DNA of 38,207 bases from Chlorobiota bacterium. GTDB lineage: Bacteria > Bacteroidota > Ignavibacteria > OLB7. Shown here one piece after another: positions 7,123 through 14,240 of the stretch. Both the position numbers and the translations under genes were made by a program. Numbering within the stretch: the stretch's first letter is position 1; the number at the start of each line of letters is the position of its first letter. Location of the stretch: positions 1 to 38,207 of the forward strand of contig JAEUSP010000001.1 of the NCBI GenBank assembly GCA_016788565.1. The letters are read 5' to 3'. The notes beneath the pieces were generated by a model. It was not told the origin of the DNA and did no database searches. It saw nothing but the letters and a program-made list of their open reading frames with translations.

Positions 7123-8769
7123 ATGACTGCTCGATTCGCACTTCTGCTTTGCTCTCAACGCCCTGCCGCACAGCTTGGGCTGTTGTTGGCGATCACCGGC
7201 GCGCTCCTTCTGCCGATGCTCTGGATTGGCTTCATCAACGATGACGTTGCCTACATCAGCCTCTTCTTCCAGAATAATGCCCCCAACCCGTGGAGGCTGC
7301 TAACCAGTGCTGGCGTTACCGAGGATTATTATCGCCCACTCAGCGAGCTTTCCAGCGCGGTGGATTTTTGGCTGTGGGGCTGGAACCCCATCGGCTTCCG
7401 GCTGACGAATTTGCTGCTGCACCTTGCCGCCACCGCGTTGGTGTTTCGGTTGGCAACCCAGTGGTTCGGCGGCGCGTTTCTTCCGTTTGCGGCGGGGCTG
7501 TTTTTTGGGTTGCTTCCGGTCCACGAGACCTCCATCCTCTGGATTCCAGGGCGCACTGATATGCTCTGCGCGGTGTTCTATCTTGGCTCGGTTAGCTGCC
7601 TGACGGAGTACGCCACCAACAACAACCTTCGGAATCAGTGGTTGGCGTTGGGGTTGTTTCTGCTGGCACTGCTTTCAAAAGAGATGGCGTTCTCGCTTCC
7701 GTTGGTGCTGGTTCCGGCGTTGTGGTGGGTTGGCCGGCGGCACGGTAGGCCGTTGGGATTTCAGCGCATTGCCCGCATCGTTCTTCCGTTTCTGCTGTTA
7801 GCTGCGGGCGTTGTGGTGGCGCGTTGGTTGCTGCTGGATAACAACCTGCTGCTTGGCGGAAACGGCCCTCACACCGAAACCAACATTCTGCACATTGCCC
7901 GCAACATGGCCATGTTCCTTGCCGCGCTGGTTGTTCCGACAGGATTGTACCAGTTGGAGGAGTGGCTGGCAGCATATCCATTGGTGGTGGTTGGAATCGG
8001 AACGGCTGTTGCCGCCGCCGCCGCTTGGGTTGCTTGGCGGAATCGGAGTTCACTGGTTCCGTTGCTTCTTCCAGCCGCGTGGATTCTACTCACCCTGCTC
8101 CCCGTTTCGCGGTTGATGATGCGGTGGTATCTCTACATCCCCTCGGTTGGGTTCAGCATTGGGCTGGCGTGGGCGGTGCGGTGGGCATGCCAAAACAACA
8201 GGCAGTTGCGCAATTCGGTGGCTAGTGCGATTGCTTTGCTCTATGCTGGGATTCTTGCCTTCACTGTTAGCCAGTGGATTTCCGCAAGCAACGTTGCCGA
8301 GCGGTTGGTGGCTCAGCTTCAACGTGAGGTTCGCGTTGGGGGCGGGGCCGATACCATCTATGTGGCTTCATCGCTTGCCCGAATCCAGACGGTTCCGGTG
8401 TTTCATCTTGGGTTCCAAAAAACGCTGCAACTGGCGTTTGGGAACGATAGCCTTGTGGTGGGGATGTGGAGTAGATTTGTGGCCGATCGGTATCCGTCAA
8501 GCATCAAGTATCGCTACGATTCGGTGGCCGGAATCGTTCATTTTTCTGCCAAGCGTGGCGGCTATTTTTTGTTGATGGGTGAGGCTGTTCACGTGAAGAA
8601 TGGCCGCAACGTAGTGGATGCAAAAACAGACGCGGGGAACGCCACCGTTCTGGTTGATAGCCTTTCCGAAAGCCGCAAACCAACGGCAATTACTCTGGCC
8701 TTGCCAACTCTCTCGCCCCGCCACCTTGTAGTGTTCGATGGAGCCAATTTTGTGGTGCTTCAGCCATGA
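7123..8769 (+). CDS. GT-C-like multi-pass membrane protein (TMTC/PMT-like)
   Basis: A 548-residue integral membrane protein with about ten hydrophobic segments up to residue ~385 and a soluble C-terminal part of roughly 160 residues. After the first membrane helix comes FINDDVAY (acidic loop), then DYYRPLSELS and LWGWNPIGFRLTNLLLHL. This arrangement of an acidic loop, YRPL and a [NS]xxGFHxxNLLLH-like helix is seen in GT-C glycosyltransferases of the TMTC/PMT/GT39 type, which use lipid-linked sugars at the outer face of the inner membrane. A second loop reads WIPGRTDMLCAVFYL, again typical. I infer transfer of a sugar to protein or polymer, but donor and acceptor are unknown. Start ATG 7123 lies directly before the hydrophobic N-terminus. 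The GAF gene follows after 79 bp on the same strand. Confidence 0.7.
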   Translation: MTARFALLLCSQRPAAQLGLLLAITGALLLPMLWIGFINDDVAYISLFFQNNAPNPWRLLTSAGVTEDYYRPLSELSSAVDFWLWGWNPIGFRLTNLLLHLAATALVFRLATQWFGGAFLPFAAGLFFGLLPVHETSILWIPGRTDMLCAVFYLGSVSCLTEYATNNNLRNQWLALGLFLLALLSKEMAFSLPLVLVPALWWVGRRHGRPLGFQRIARIVLPFLLLAAGVVVARWLLLDNNLLLGGNGPHTETNILHIARNMAMFLAALVVPTGLYQLEEWLAAYPLVVVGIGTAVAAAAAWVAWRNRSSLVPLLLPAAWILLTLLPVSRLMMRWYLYIPSVGFSIGLAWAVRWACQNNRQLRNSVASAIALLYAGILAFTVSQWISASNVAERLVAQLQREVRVGGGADTIYVASSLARIQTVPVFHLGFQKTLQLAFGNDSLVVGMWSRFVADRYPSSIKYRYDSVAGIVHFSAKRGGYFLLMGEAVHVKNGRNVVDAKTDAGNATVLVDSLSESRKPTAITLALPTLSPRHLVVFDGANFVVLQP

Positions 8770-8848
8770 TAGAACTCAGGGTTTGCAACGCGCAACGCCA
8801 GTATTTTGCTGGGGTTCAACGGTCAACCAACCTTTTTCCAACAACGCC

Positions 8849-9358
8849 ATGAACGATAACCAAATCATCTGTGCCGAACTTTTGCAGTCAGTCCGTGCCA
8901 CGCTTGCGGCAAACCTTCCTTCCAGCCAGCAGCTTCGCGAAGCGTTGGAGGTGATCCTTGAGTGGTACGGGGGTGTTGTTGGCTCCATTCATCGGCTGGA
9001 ACCGTTGGCAAACGTGCTGCGGCTGGAAGCCGAAGTAGGAATTCCGCCGGGGCTGATGGAGAAAGTGGCAATTATCCCGATTGGCAAAGGAATGGCTGGG
9101 CTTGCTGCGGAACGGCGCGCACCGGTGCAAGTCTGCAATCTGCAAACAGATGAATCGGGGGTTGCAAAACCATCGGCGCGGGAAACGGGTGTGGAAGGCT
9201 CGCTCACGGTTCCAATAATGCTGGATGGCGAACTGCTTGGAACGCTGGGAATCGCAAAGCCATCCCAACATGAGTTCACCACGCAAGAAATTGACTGCTT
9301 GATGAAGGTTGGGGAAGAGATTGGTGGGAGGTTTAGGGTTAGGGGGTTGGGGGAATAG
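8849..9358 (+). CDS. GAF-domain protein
   Basis: A 169-residue protein that is essentially one GAF domain. Features are a helix with SSQQLREALEVILEWYGG, the core VAIIPIGKGMAGLAAERRAP (about 72-91), and the ending GSLTVPIMLDGELLGTLGIAKP followed by a closing helix (FTTQEIDCLMKVGEEIGGRF). GAF domains bind small ligands, cofactors or redox species, or only dimerise; no output domain is fused here, so the partner is unknown. The frame is open from 8738, but that start would overlap the preceding gene, so I chose the ATG at 8849, where GAF-like sequence begins. The last residues (RVRGLGE) are encoded by a G-rich tract. No redox-sensor cysteine pair of the fRMsr type is evident. Confidence 0.8.
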   Translation: MNDNQIICAELLQSVRATLAANLPSSQQLREALEVILEWYGGVVGSIHRLEPLANVLRLEAEVGIPPGLMEKVAIIPIGKGMAGLAAERRAPVQVCNLQTDESGVAKPSARETGVEGSLTVPIMLDGELLGTLGIAKPSQHEFTTQEIDCLMKVGEEIGGRFRVRGLGE

Positions 9359-9560
9359 GGAGTTGAGGAGTATATATTCGGGACAAATTGGTTTGCGGGA
9401 ATAGACCTCATGGATACGCTGCGCAGGCCTTCGGCTCCCGCCTTCGCCCCGAATGGTCGGGATAAATAGCGAATGACAACGACTAGATTTTTCGCAAATC
9501 ACTTTGTTTGGAGTACACCAGAAGCAACCCTAAGCTGCTTGCAGCCAAGCAGGGGGGCGC

Positions 9561-9620
9561 GCCGTTCGGTGGCCTCGCTCATACTTCGACGGGGCTCAGC
9601 ACGAGCGGGGGTGGGGTTCG
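9561..9620 (+). repeat. Dispersed hairpin repeat, copy B
   Basis: GCCGTTCGGTGGCCTCGCTC, then the core ATACTTCGACGGGGCTCAGC and ACGAGCGGGGGTGGGGTTCG. Arms CGCTC and GAGCG can pair. It is near-identical to copies C and D over its length but lacks their downstream TTCCT-rich part. It lies in the 930-bp gap between the GAF gene and 10289; 9359-9560 and 9621-9698 show nothing else I can name. Confidence 0.85.
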
Positions 9621-9698
9621 CGGTGGATTCTCATTACTCCGTGCTTCAGCGCGGTGATTGCACGCGGCCACCTCACTCACCTTTTCCCCCCAATCTTG

Positions 9699-10019
9699 GG
9701 CAGGGCTGTTAAGAGTTTTGGAATGCAGTGGATTGGAGAGGCAAAGAAACGATGGAACTGATTCGACGAATGTCAGGCGAAGCCTGACAGAGAAAGAAAA
9801 AATTCCCCTCCCCCGGAGGGGTGGCAGGCGCAGCCTGACGGGGTGGTGGGGCTACGCATGAGGATACTCCAACATCACTGCCAAGAAACCACCCCGCCCT
9901 GGCGGGCACCCCTCCACTGGAGGGGAATGGAGGCGATGATTCGATCAAGAATGCAACGATCACCTTCGCCAACAAAACCTCCTGCCTCCATCAACTTGTG
10001 ATAACTTAACAGCCCTGCC
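9699..10019. mobile_element. MITE-like element with perfect 15-bp terminal inverted repeats
   Basis: GGCAGGGCTGTTAAG at 9699-9713 is exactly inverted at 10005-10019 (CTTAACAGCCCTGCC), giving a 321-bp non-coding element. Inside are a perfect hairpin, GTCAGGC-GAA-GCCTGAC (9773-9789), and two larger arms that pair imperfectly: TTCCCCTCC...GGAGGGGTG...GGGGTGGT (about 9804-9850) against ACCACCCC...CACCCCTCC...GGAGGGGAA (about 9889-9929). No transposase is encoded and I see no clear target-site duplication. The ends look like those of an insertion sequence, so a non-autonomous derivative is the likeliest explanation; a complex fold-back repeat is the alternative. Confidence 0.7.
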
Positions 10020-10053
10020 TGACATCGGAGAGCGGGGAGCGGAGGCTGGTAGA

Positions 10054-10165
10054 TTCGCCGTTCGCTGGCCTCGCTCATACTTCGACGGGGCTCAGCACGA
10101 GCGGGGGTGGGGTTCGCAGGTTTCCAGTCTTGCTTCTATTTCCTCCCTCCTATTTCCTATTTCCT
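10054..10165 (+). repeat. Dispersed hairpin repeat, long copy C
   Basis: Begins TTCGCCGTTCGCTGGCCTCG, holds the core hairpin (10069-10105) and continues into TGCTTCTATTTCCTCCCTCC. The whole of it matches copy D (15578-15689) with only a few substitutions and one 1-bp gap. It starts 34 bp after the MITE-like element and precedes a 120-bp stretch leading to the next gene. Confidence 0.85.
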
Positions 10166-10288
10166 CTCCCTCCTATTTTCTACCTCTGGAGCCATTCAAC
10201 CTTTGCCGCTGTGGCGAATCTTCTGCCTTGCCAAATCGTTCTGGAAAATGCGATACTTGAACCGCACCGATGGATGGAGGAAAAAACC

Positions 10289-10636
10289 ATGAAGAAAAAT
10301 CGCACAGCCGTTGGAATACTTTGCTTGCTGCTGATGGCCGCCACTGGCTATCTGGTGAACCACGCCTTGCTCCCGTTTCAGGATCGCTACATCGGGACCA
10401 GCCACCAGCTGACGATGGAGTTCCGGGAAATTCAGAGTGAAGATCGGTTGGTGGAGTTTTGCTACCAGCTTCACTTGCTGCAAGGGGTGACGGGGGTAAG
10501 CTACCAGCACTACAACCCGATGGAACGCACAGCAACCATTCGGGTGTTCTACAACCCCCAATCCACCACCCCGCGAATGCTGCGGGTGCTGCTGCAACAC
10601 AGCGAACTAATGATTGGAAAATCGCTGAGCGCATAA
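10289..10636 (+). CDS. Small membrane-anchored protein with HMA-like (ferredoxin-like) domain
   Basis: A 115-residue protein. The start ATG at 10289 has GGAGG 8 nt upstream (10276-10280); the longer frame from 10130 would be repeat-encoded and is rejected. Residues 7-28 form one hydrophobic segment (VGILCLLLMAATGYLV), either an anchor or an uncleaved signal. The rest has the pattern of a beta-alpha-beta-beta-alpha-beta heavy-metal-associated fold: FCYQLHLLQGVTGVSYQHY, then ERTATIRVFYNP, then a helix TPRMLRVLLQHSELMIG. The metal-binding CxxC of classical HMA domains is absent (only one Cys, in FCYQL), so copper binding is unlikely unless another ligand is used. Function is unknown. A strong intrinsic terminator follows at once, so it is probably transcribed alone. 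Confidence 0.7.
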   Translation: MKKNRTAVGILCLLLMAATGYLVNHALLPFQDRYIGTSHQLTMEFREIQSEDRLVEFCYQLHLLQGVTGVSYQHYNPMERTATIRVFYNPQSTTPRMLRVLLQHSELMIGKSLSA

Positions 10637-10644
10637 AATCCGAA

Positions 10645-10692
10645 TAACAACAGCACGAGCTGCCAAATGTTTGGCGGCTCGTGTTGTTGTTT
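10645..10692 (+). terminator. Intrinsic terminator after the HMA-like gene
   Basis: Long hairpin: AACAACAGCACGAGCTGCCA with its complement TTTGGCGGCTCGTGTTGTTG, one or two mismatches, 3-4 nt loop, followed by TTTG. It separates this gene from the sigma-factor operon. Confidence 0.8.
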
Positions 10693-10866
10693 GAATATTG
10701 TTCTCCACAGATTCTCTCTGGATTTAAGTGCTACTTCTCCCCCAATAGTTGAGATATCACCTCAGAACAGCATTGCTTATTCGGTAGTCGTTCAGTATGT
10801 TGTTTACGGGCTGCTTTACTAAGCTCCTCATATCCTTCTGTACAATCAGAATACACCTGAACAACT

Positions 10867-11409
10867 ATGACACCCGATCAATTTCCGGTATCAATTATCG
10901 CCGCTCGAAGGCTATTGGCCAGAAAACTCAGCCGCCAATTCCCAACAGCTAACCGAGCAGAAATTGATGATGCCACCAGCCATGCTGTGGAAGTTTTATT
11001 ACGAACTGCCCCTCCTCATGTTCGCAATTCCTCAAAAGAATGCTTTTTATGGCTTAGGGTAGTGGCTTCCCGTTGGCTTTCGCGCGAACTTCGCCGGAAG
11101 AAAATCTTTGTGCGCATAGATGACCTATCTGAAAAAGGACAAAGCATCGAACAAATCCCTGATTCGATTCGCACAGATGAGGATGCTGCTTACTTGATAC
11201 TGCGTGCCACTATCGAGAAAATCATCGGTTCATTCAACACGCAGATTATTTGGCTCAGAATCAATGATGGCTACCGCTTGAACGAAATCGCCCATAAGCT
11301 CGGCATCTCAGCAAAAGCCGTGTATCACCGCTACAACAAAAGCATTAAGCGATTACAGAAATTTTTCACCCCCCCCCCCGTAAATTTTTCAAAAAAGAGG
11401 GATTTATGA
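10867..11409 (+). CDS. ECF-like sigma-70 family RNA polymerase sigma factor
   Basis: A 180-residue protein with sigma region 2-like sequence (KLSRQFP...EIDDATSHAVEVLL, then WLRVVASRWLSRELRRKK) and a clear region 4 helix-turn-helix at about 114-165 (IIWLRINDGYRLNEIAHKLGISAKAVYHRYNKSIKRL). This is the ECF/SigZ-like architecture without region 3. It would direct transcription of a small regulon, possibly its own downstream genes. No anti-sigma gene is adjacent; instead two unrecognised genes and two secreted YCF48 proteins follow. The 3' end is odd: a run of eleven C (11369-11379) sits just before the stop. With one C fewer the frame stops directly after the tract; with one more it continues to TAG at 11523-11525. 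No good ribosome-binding site precedes ATG 10867. The 175 bp upstream are AT-rich and show no certain promoter. Confidence 0.8.
   Translation: MTPDQFPVSIIAARRLLARKLSRQFPTANRAEIDDATSHAVEVLLRTAPPHVRNSSKECFLWLRVVASRWLSRELRRKKIFVRIDDLSEKGQSIEQIPDSIRTDEDAAYLILRATIEKIIGSFNTQIIWLRINDGYRLNEIAHKLGISAKAVYHRYNKSIKRLQKFFTPPPVNFSKKRDL
11369..11379. repeat. 11-bp poly-C tract at the sigma gene's 3' end
   Basis: Eleven consecutive C residues within codons for Thr-Pro-Pro-Pro near the C-terminus. Such tracts are prone to slippage during replication, transcription or sequencing; the three possible phases give three different protein ends. Confidence 0.9.
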
Positions 11410-11536
11410 GATGTGTAAAAAAAATCAGGATGAAGGGGGAATTACGAGAACCTTGTGGCATTATAGTAGTACGGGGTGGGACAACAGTTCCTTCCACAAG
11501 TCATTCTATACAACCACACACGTAGGAGATACACCA

Positions 11537-12130
11537 ATGGGCTGCAACTGCAACGGTCCGGTAAATTCATGGTACGATTGGGCACACCAGATGCCCGCTA
11601 ATATCCTTGATCTTGTTGCCATGGCTCAACTTGGAGCAATGCCTGGTTTATTCCAGAACAGCACAACCTTCAATACACCACCAGTAGCTTGGACTGCAAG
11701 CGGCATTGCCTACAGTGGTGAACCAGTCGTAACTGCGTTAGCAACTGATAGCGGTTTAGCAACGAATTTCGCCAATCAGTATAATTTTAGCCGCGAACAA
11801 CGCAACCAAAGCGCGCTGTTAGCTCCGCCACTGCAAAAAGTTATTTTTGCACGAGCAGGAACGCAATGGGAGAACTTGATTACATTGGCGTTTGGTGGTG
11901 TCACCTACAACGACCTTCAGCTAAGTTTTCGCGATAATGCCGGAACCCGTGGGGATGCGCAAGGAACGATTCCAGTTATTAGCTGGACAGGATCGTTCAC
12001 AGGCAACCAGCAACTTGGATTAGTGTTCAAGCAGCCGGGACAAGTATCGCTAATGCTACGAGCAATCAACGCCGCAGGTGATTGGAGCGCGTTCGAGATG
12101 GAGATTATCATTAAGCAGATGCTGCAATAA
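11537..12130 (+). CDS. Unrecognised protein, probable beta-sandwich C-terminus
   Basis: A 197-residue protein I do not recognise. It begins MGCNCNGPVNSWYDW, has a hydrophobic Ala/Met-rich helix (ILDLVAMAQLGAMPGLF) and ends in an Ig-like or beta-sandwich pattern (DLQLSFRDNAG, GQVSLMLRAINAAGDWSAFEMEI). There is no signal peptide. The start at 11537 has AGGAGA 7 nt before it, matching the next gene's signal. The frame is also open from ATG 11411, 1 bp after the sigma stop, with GAGGGA 8 nt upstream; that start would add 42 residues and is a real alternative. The choice depends on the poly-C tract: if the sigma gene truly runs on to 11525, the 11537 start fits exactly. A terminator follows. Confidence 0.65.
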   Translation: MGCNCNGPVNSWYDWAHQMPANILDLVAMAQLGAMPGLFQNSTTFNTPPVAWTASGIAYSGEPVVTALATDSGLATNFANQYNFSREQRNQSALLAPPLQKVIFARAGTQWENLITLAFGGVTYNDLQLSFRDNAGTRGDAQGTIPVISWTGSFTGNQQLGLVFKQPGQVSLMLRAINAAGDWSAFEMEIIIKQMLQ

Positions 12131-12136
12131 TCAACA

Positions 12137-12175
12137 AGGAGGGCAACTATCTTTTGATAGCTGCCCTCCTGTTTT
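12137..12175 (+). terminator. Hairpin terminator or attenuator between two operon genes
   Basis: AGGAGGGCAACTATC and GATAGCTGCCCTCCT pair almost perfectly around TTTT, followed by GTTTT. It should reduce or stop read-through into the downstream genes. Confidence 0.8.
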
Positions 12176-12213
12176 CAATCAATCCATTGCTATTTCAGAA
12201 AAAGGAGAACTCC

Positions 12214-13008
12214 ATGATCCGCCCAACTAGCAGCAGATTACCGTTTGATTTTGGTCCACTGCTTGGCCCGCTTGCACCAACCGCCGATCCACCAAGCAGC
12301 CCACCGCCGCCAAAAAATCCATTTGGGCCGCCCAATGATCCGGTTAAAGCGCAAGACCCAAAAGATAGAGTGCCTTTTGATAGCCCGATCAAGCGGAATC
12401 CAATTAAAGGAGGATTGTTGCTCCCGGATGACCCTGTTCGTCCGCAGGATCCAAAAGATAGAATGCCGCTTGAGTATCGAGGGACTTTACCCTGTTTTAA
12501 CGTAAAAATTTATTATGACAGTCCAATTTCAAAAGAATGGTTTGGTGTATATATGACACAGACTCCAGGAGAATTTGACTATCATCTTGCAGTAAGGGCT
12601 TATATGCGTGGAGGCGATGTGCCTAACCATCCAGGTGTCTATCAAGGCTATTTTACAGATTATGAGGGGGATGTAGGATACGTGGATTGGGAAAGATATC
12701 CAGATACTGATTGGCCATCTCTAAGAAAAGAATGGGATTTTAGCAAGTCAGGAGAGACAGAAAGCATTATAAGAGATAACTACCTATCTGGATATAATCT
12801 ATACTGGGATCATATAGATATTTCATTTGTTCAGAACGAAGGTTATCTCGTTCCAATTGATAACTCTTGGCACTCTTTCAGACGTAAGCCTCCAGTAACA
12901 ACTGTAGTCAACGGGACTATTTATGAAGTGGAATTGCTAGTCATAGCATATTTAGATGAAAATGGGTGCTTAGTAATTCGCATTAAAGAAAGAGTTGTAA
13001 TTGGATGA
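12214..13008 (+). CDS. Unrecognised protein with Pro-rich, internally repeated N-terminus
   Basis: A 264-residue protein with no recognised domain. The start ATG 12214 has AGGAGA 5 nt upstream; a longer frame from 12154 would begin inside the terminator hairpin. Residues ~1-50 are Pro/Gly-rich (PPSSPPPPKNPFGPPNDPV). A motif DPVxxQDPKDRxP occurs twice (about 48-60 and 74-86) and probably forms a flexible spacer. The remainder (about 90-264) is rich in Tyr, Trp and Asp and predicted beta (YDSPISKEWFGVYMTQTPG, YEVELLVIAYLDENGCLVI), which suggests a carbohydrate- or ligand-binding beta domain. No signal peptide is visible, so the protein is cytoplasmic unless exported otherwise. The stop overlaps the next start (ATGA, 13005-13008). 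Codon use with many AGA and AAA codons differs from the rest of the window. Confidence 0.65.
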   Translation: MIRPTSSRLPFDFGPLLGPLAPTADPPSSPPPPKNPFGPPNDPVKAQDPKDRVPFDSPIKRNPIKGGLLLPDDPVRPQDPKDRMPLEYRGTLPCFNVKIYYDSPISKEWFGVYMTQTPGEFDYHLAVRAYMRGGDVPNHPGVYQGYFTDYEGDVGYVDWERYPDTDWPSLRKEWDFSKSGETESIIRDNYLSGYNLYWDHIDISFVQNEGYLVPIDNSWHSFRRKPPVTTVVNGTIYEVELLVIAYLDENGCLVIRIKERVVIG

Positions 13009-14240
13009 GCTATAACATCAGAATGTACTACGGGCTTCTCATTATAGCACTGCTTTTCACTCTTCCAGTCAATTCATATGCCCAGTTTTGGCAAAGGGTA
13101 GAATCGAACAACAGTGGCACTCTAAACGGTATTGATTTTTATGACGGGATGTTTGGAATGATTGCTGCTGGCAATTCAGCTATTTTGCAAACGACTGATG
13201 GCGGCAATTCATGGGGCATTCATGAAATAAATCGTTCGATTATTTTCCATGACATATCAATAATTTCAAGAACAGCGGCAATAGCAGTTGGTATTGAAGC
13301 AATTTTCAAAACTACTACCAGCGGAAAGCATTGGCAGCGTATCTATACTGGCTCAGATACGATTTCTTCGTTATTCAGTGTCAGTTTTGCCGACTCAAGT
13401 ATTGGGATTATTGCAGGCACTTCATATCCAAATGATGGCTCCCAGCAAGCAATAATCTTGTTTACTGTAGATGGAGGAGAAACATGGCAACGGCGTGATC
13501 ATGGGATTCAGCATCTTCTCACCTCTGTTTATATGATAGATAAATCAACGGCATTAGCCGGTTCGTATCAAGGCATCTATAGAACTACTAATCAAGGGCT
13601 ATCATGGGAATTGATTGATTCAATGATGCGTGTAGATGATTTTCATTTTCTTAATCAAAATTATGGATGGTCTGTTGGATGGCCAATGGCCAAAACTACT
13701 GATGGCGGATCAACATGGACTAAAGTTGATCGCAACATTGCGTCCCCTGCTCATGGAATACATATTCTTGACTCACTCAACATCATTTGTCTTGGAAGCA
13801 ATGGGGAAATTATTCGTACAACTGATGCAGGGATTACATGGCGAGTTGAACATATCAATCTTGGGTTTCTTTATGGTATAGATTGCACAGAGGAAGATTG
13901 CTTTGCTGTGGGACAGCATGGCACAATTCTTCGGTCACAACGTCGTGTTTCTGCTTATGATGATCCCACCCAAAAAAATAAAATTGACCACCTCAAAATC
14001 AAAGTTTATTCGCCTGAAATTTCAATAGATATTCCATGTGGCGGGAAAATGCAGGCCAATATCTGTGATATTCTTGGTAAATCAGTAGCTCAATTATGGA
14101 ATGGTGATGTTTATGAAACCAATATGAATTTTCATGCACAAAACCTTGATGCTGGCATATACTTTCTTCACGTCATACTATATCCACAAAATTTAGACGA
14201 TCAACTCCAAGCCACTGTTCCAGTAATAATAACGCGATGA
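13005..14240 (+). CDS. Secreted YCF48/BNR-repeat protein with T9SS-type C-terminal domain
   Basis: A 411-residue protein. The N-terminus has a clear signal peptide (LLIIALLFTLPVNSYAQ, cleavage near residue 27). About six repeats of the form xxTTDGGxxW follow (LQTTDGGNSW, FKTTTSGKHW, FTVDGGETW, YRTTNQGLSW, KTTDGGSTW, RTTDAGITW), which build a YCF48/sialidase-like beta-propeller. The last ~85 residues (IKVYSPE..., NICDILGKSVAQLW, NLDAGIYFLHVIL) follow the pattern of a type A T9SS sorting domain, so the protein is probably exported through T9SS and surface-attached. It overlaps both neighbours by ATGA, so it is translationally coupled in a tight operon with the next, similar protein. Ligand and role are unknown. 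Confidence 0.82.
   Translation: MSYNIRMYYGLLIIALLFTLPVNSYAQFWQRVESNNSGTLNGIDFYDGMFGMIAAGNSAILQTTDGGNSWGIHEINRSIIFHDISIISRTAAIAVGIEAIFKTTTSGKHWQRIYTGSDTISSLFSVSFADSSIGIIAGTSYPNDGSQQAIILFTVDGGETWQRRDHGIQHLLTSVYMIDKSTALAGSYQGIYRTTNQGLSWELIDSMMRVDDFHFLNQNYGWSVGWPMAKTTDGGSTWTKVDRNIASPAHGIHILDSLNIICLGSNGEIIRTTDAGITWRVEHINLGFLYGIDCTEEDCFAVGQHGTILRSQRRVSAYDDPTQKNKIDHLKIKVYSPEISIDIPCGGKMQANICDILGKSVAQLWNGDVYETNMNFHAQNLDAGIYFLHVILYPQNLDDQLQATVPVIITR

Noticed and set aside
8738-8848. Upstream extension of the GAF protein
   Set aside because: It overlaps the previous gene and its sequence has no GAF character; ATG 8849 is better.
9699-10019. Target-site duplication of the MITE-like element
   Set aside because: The flanks (AATCTTG and TGACATC) show no matching direct repeat, so none is claimed.
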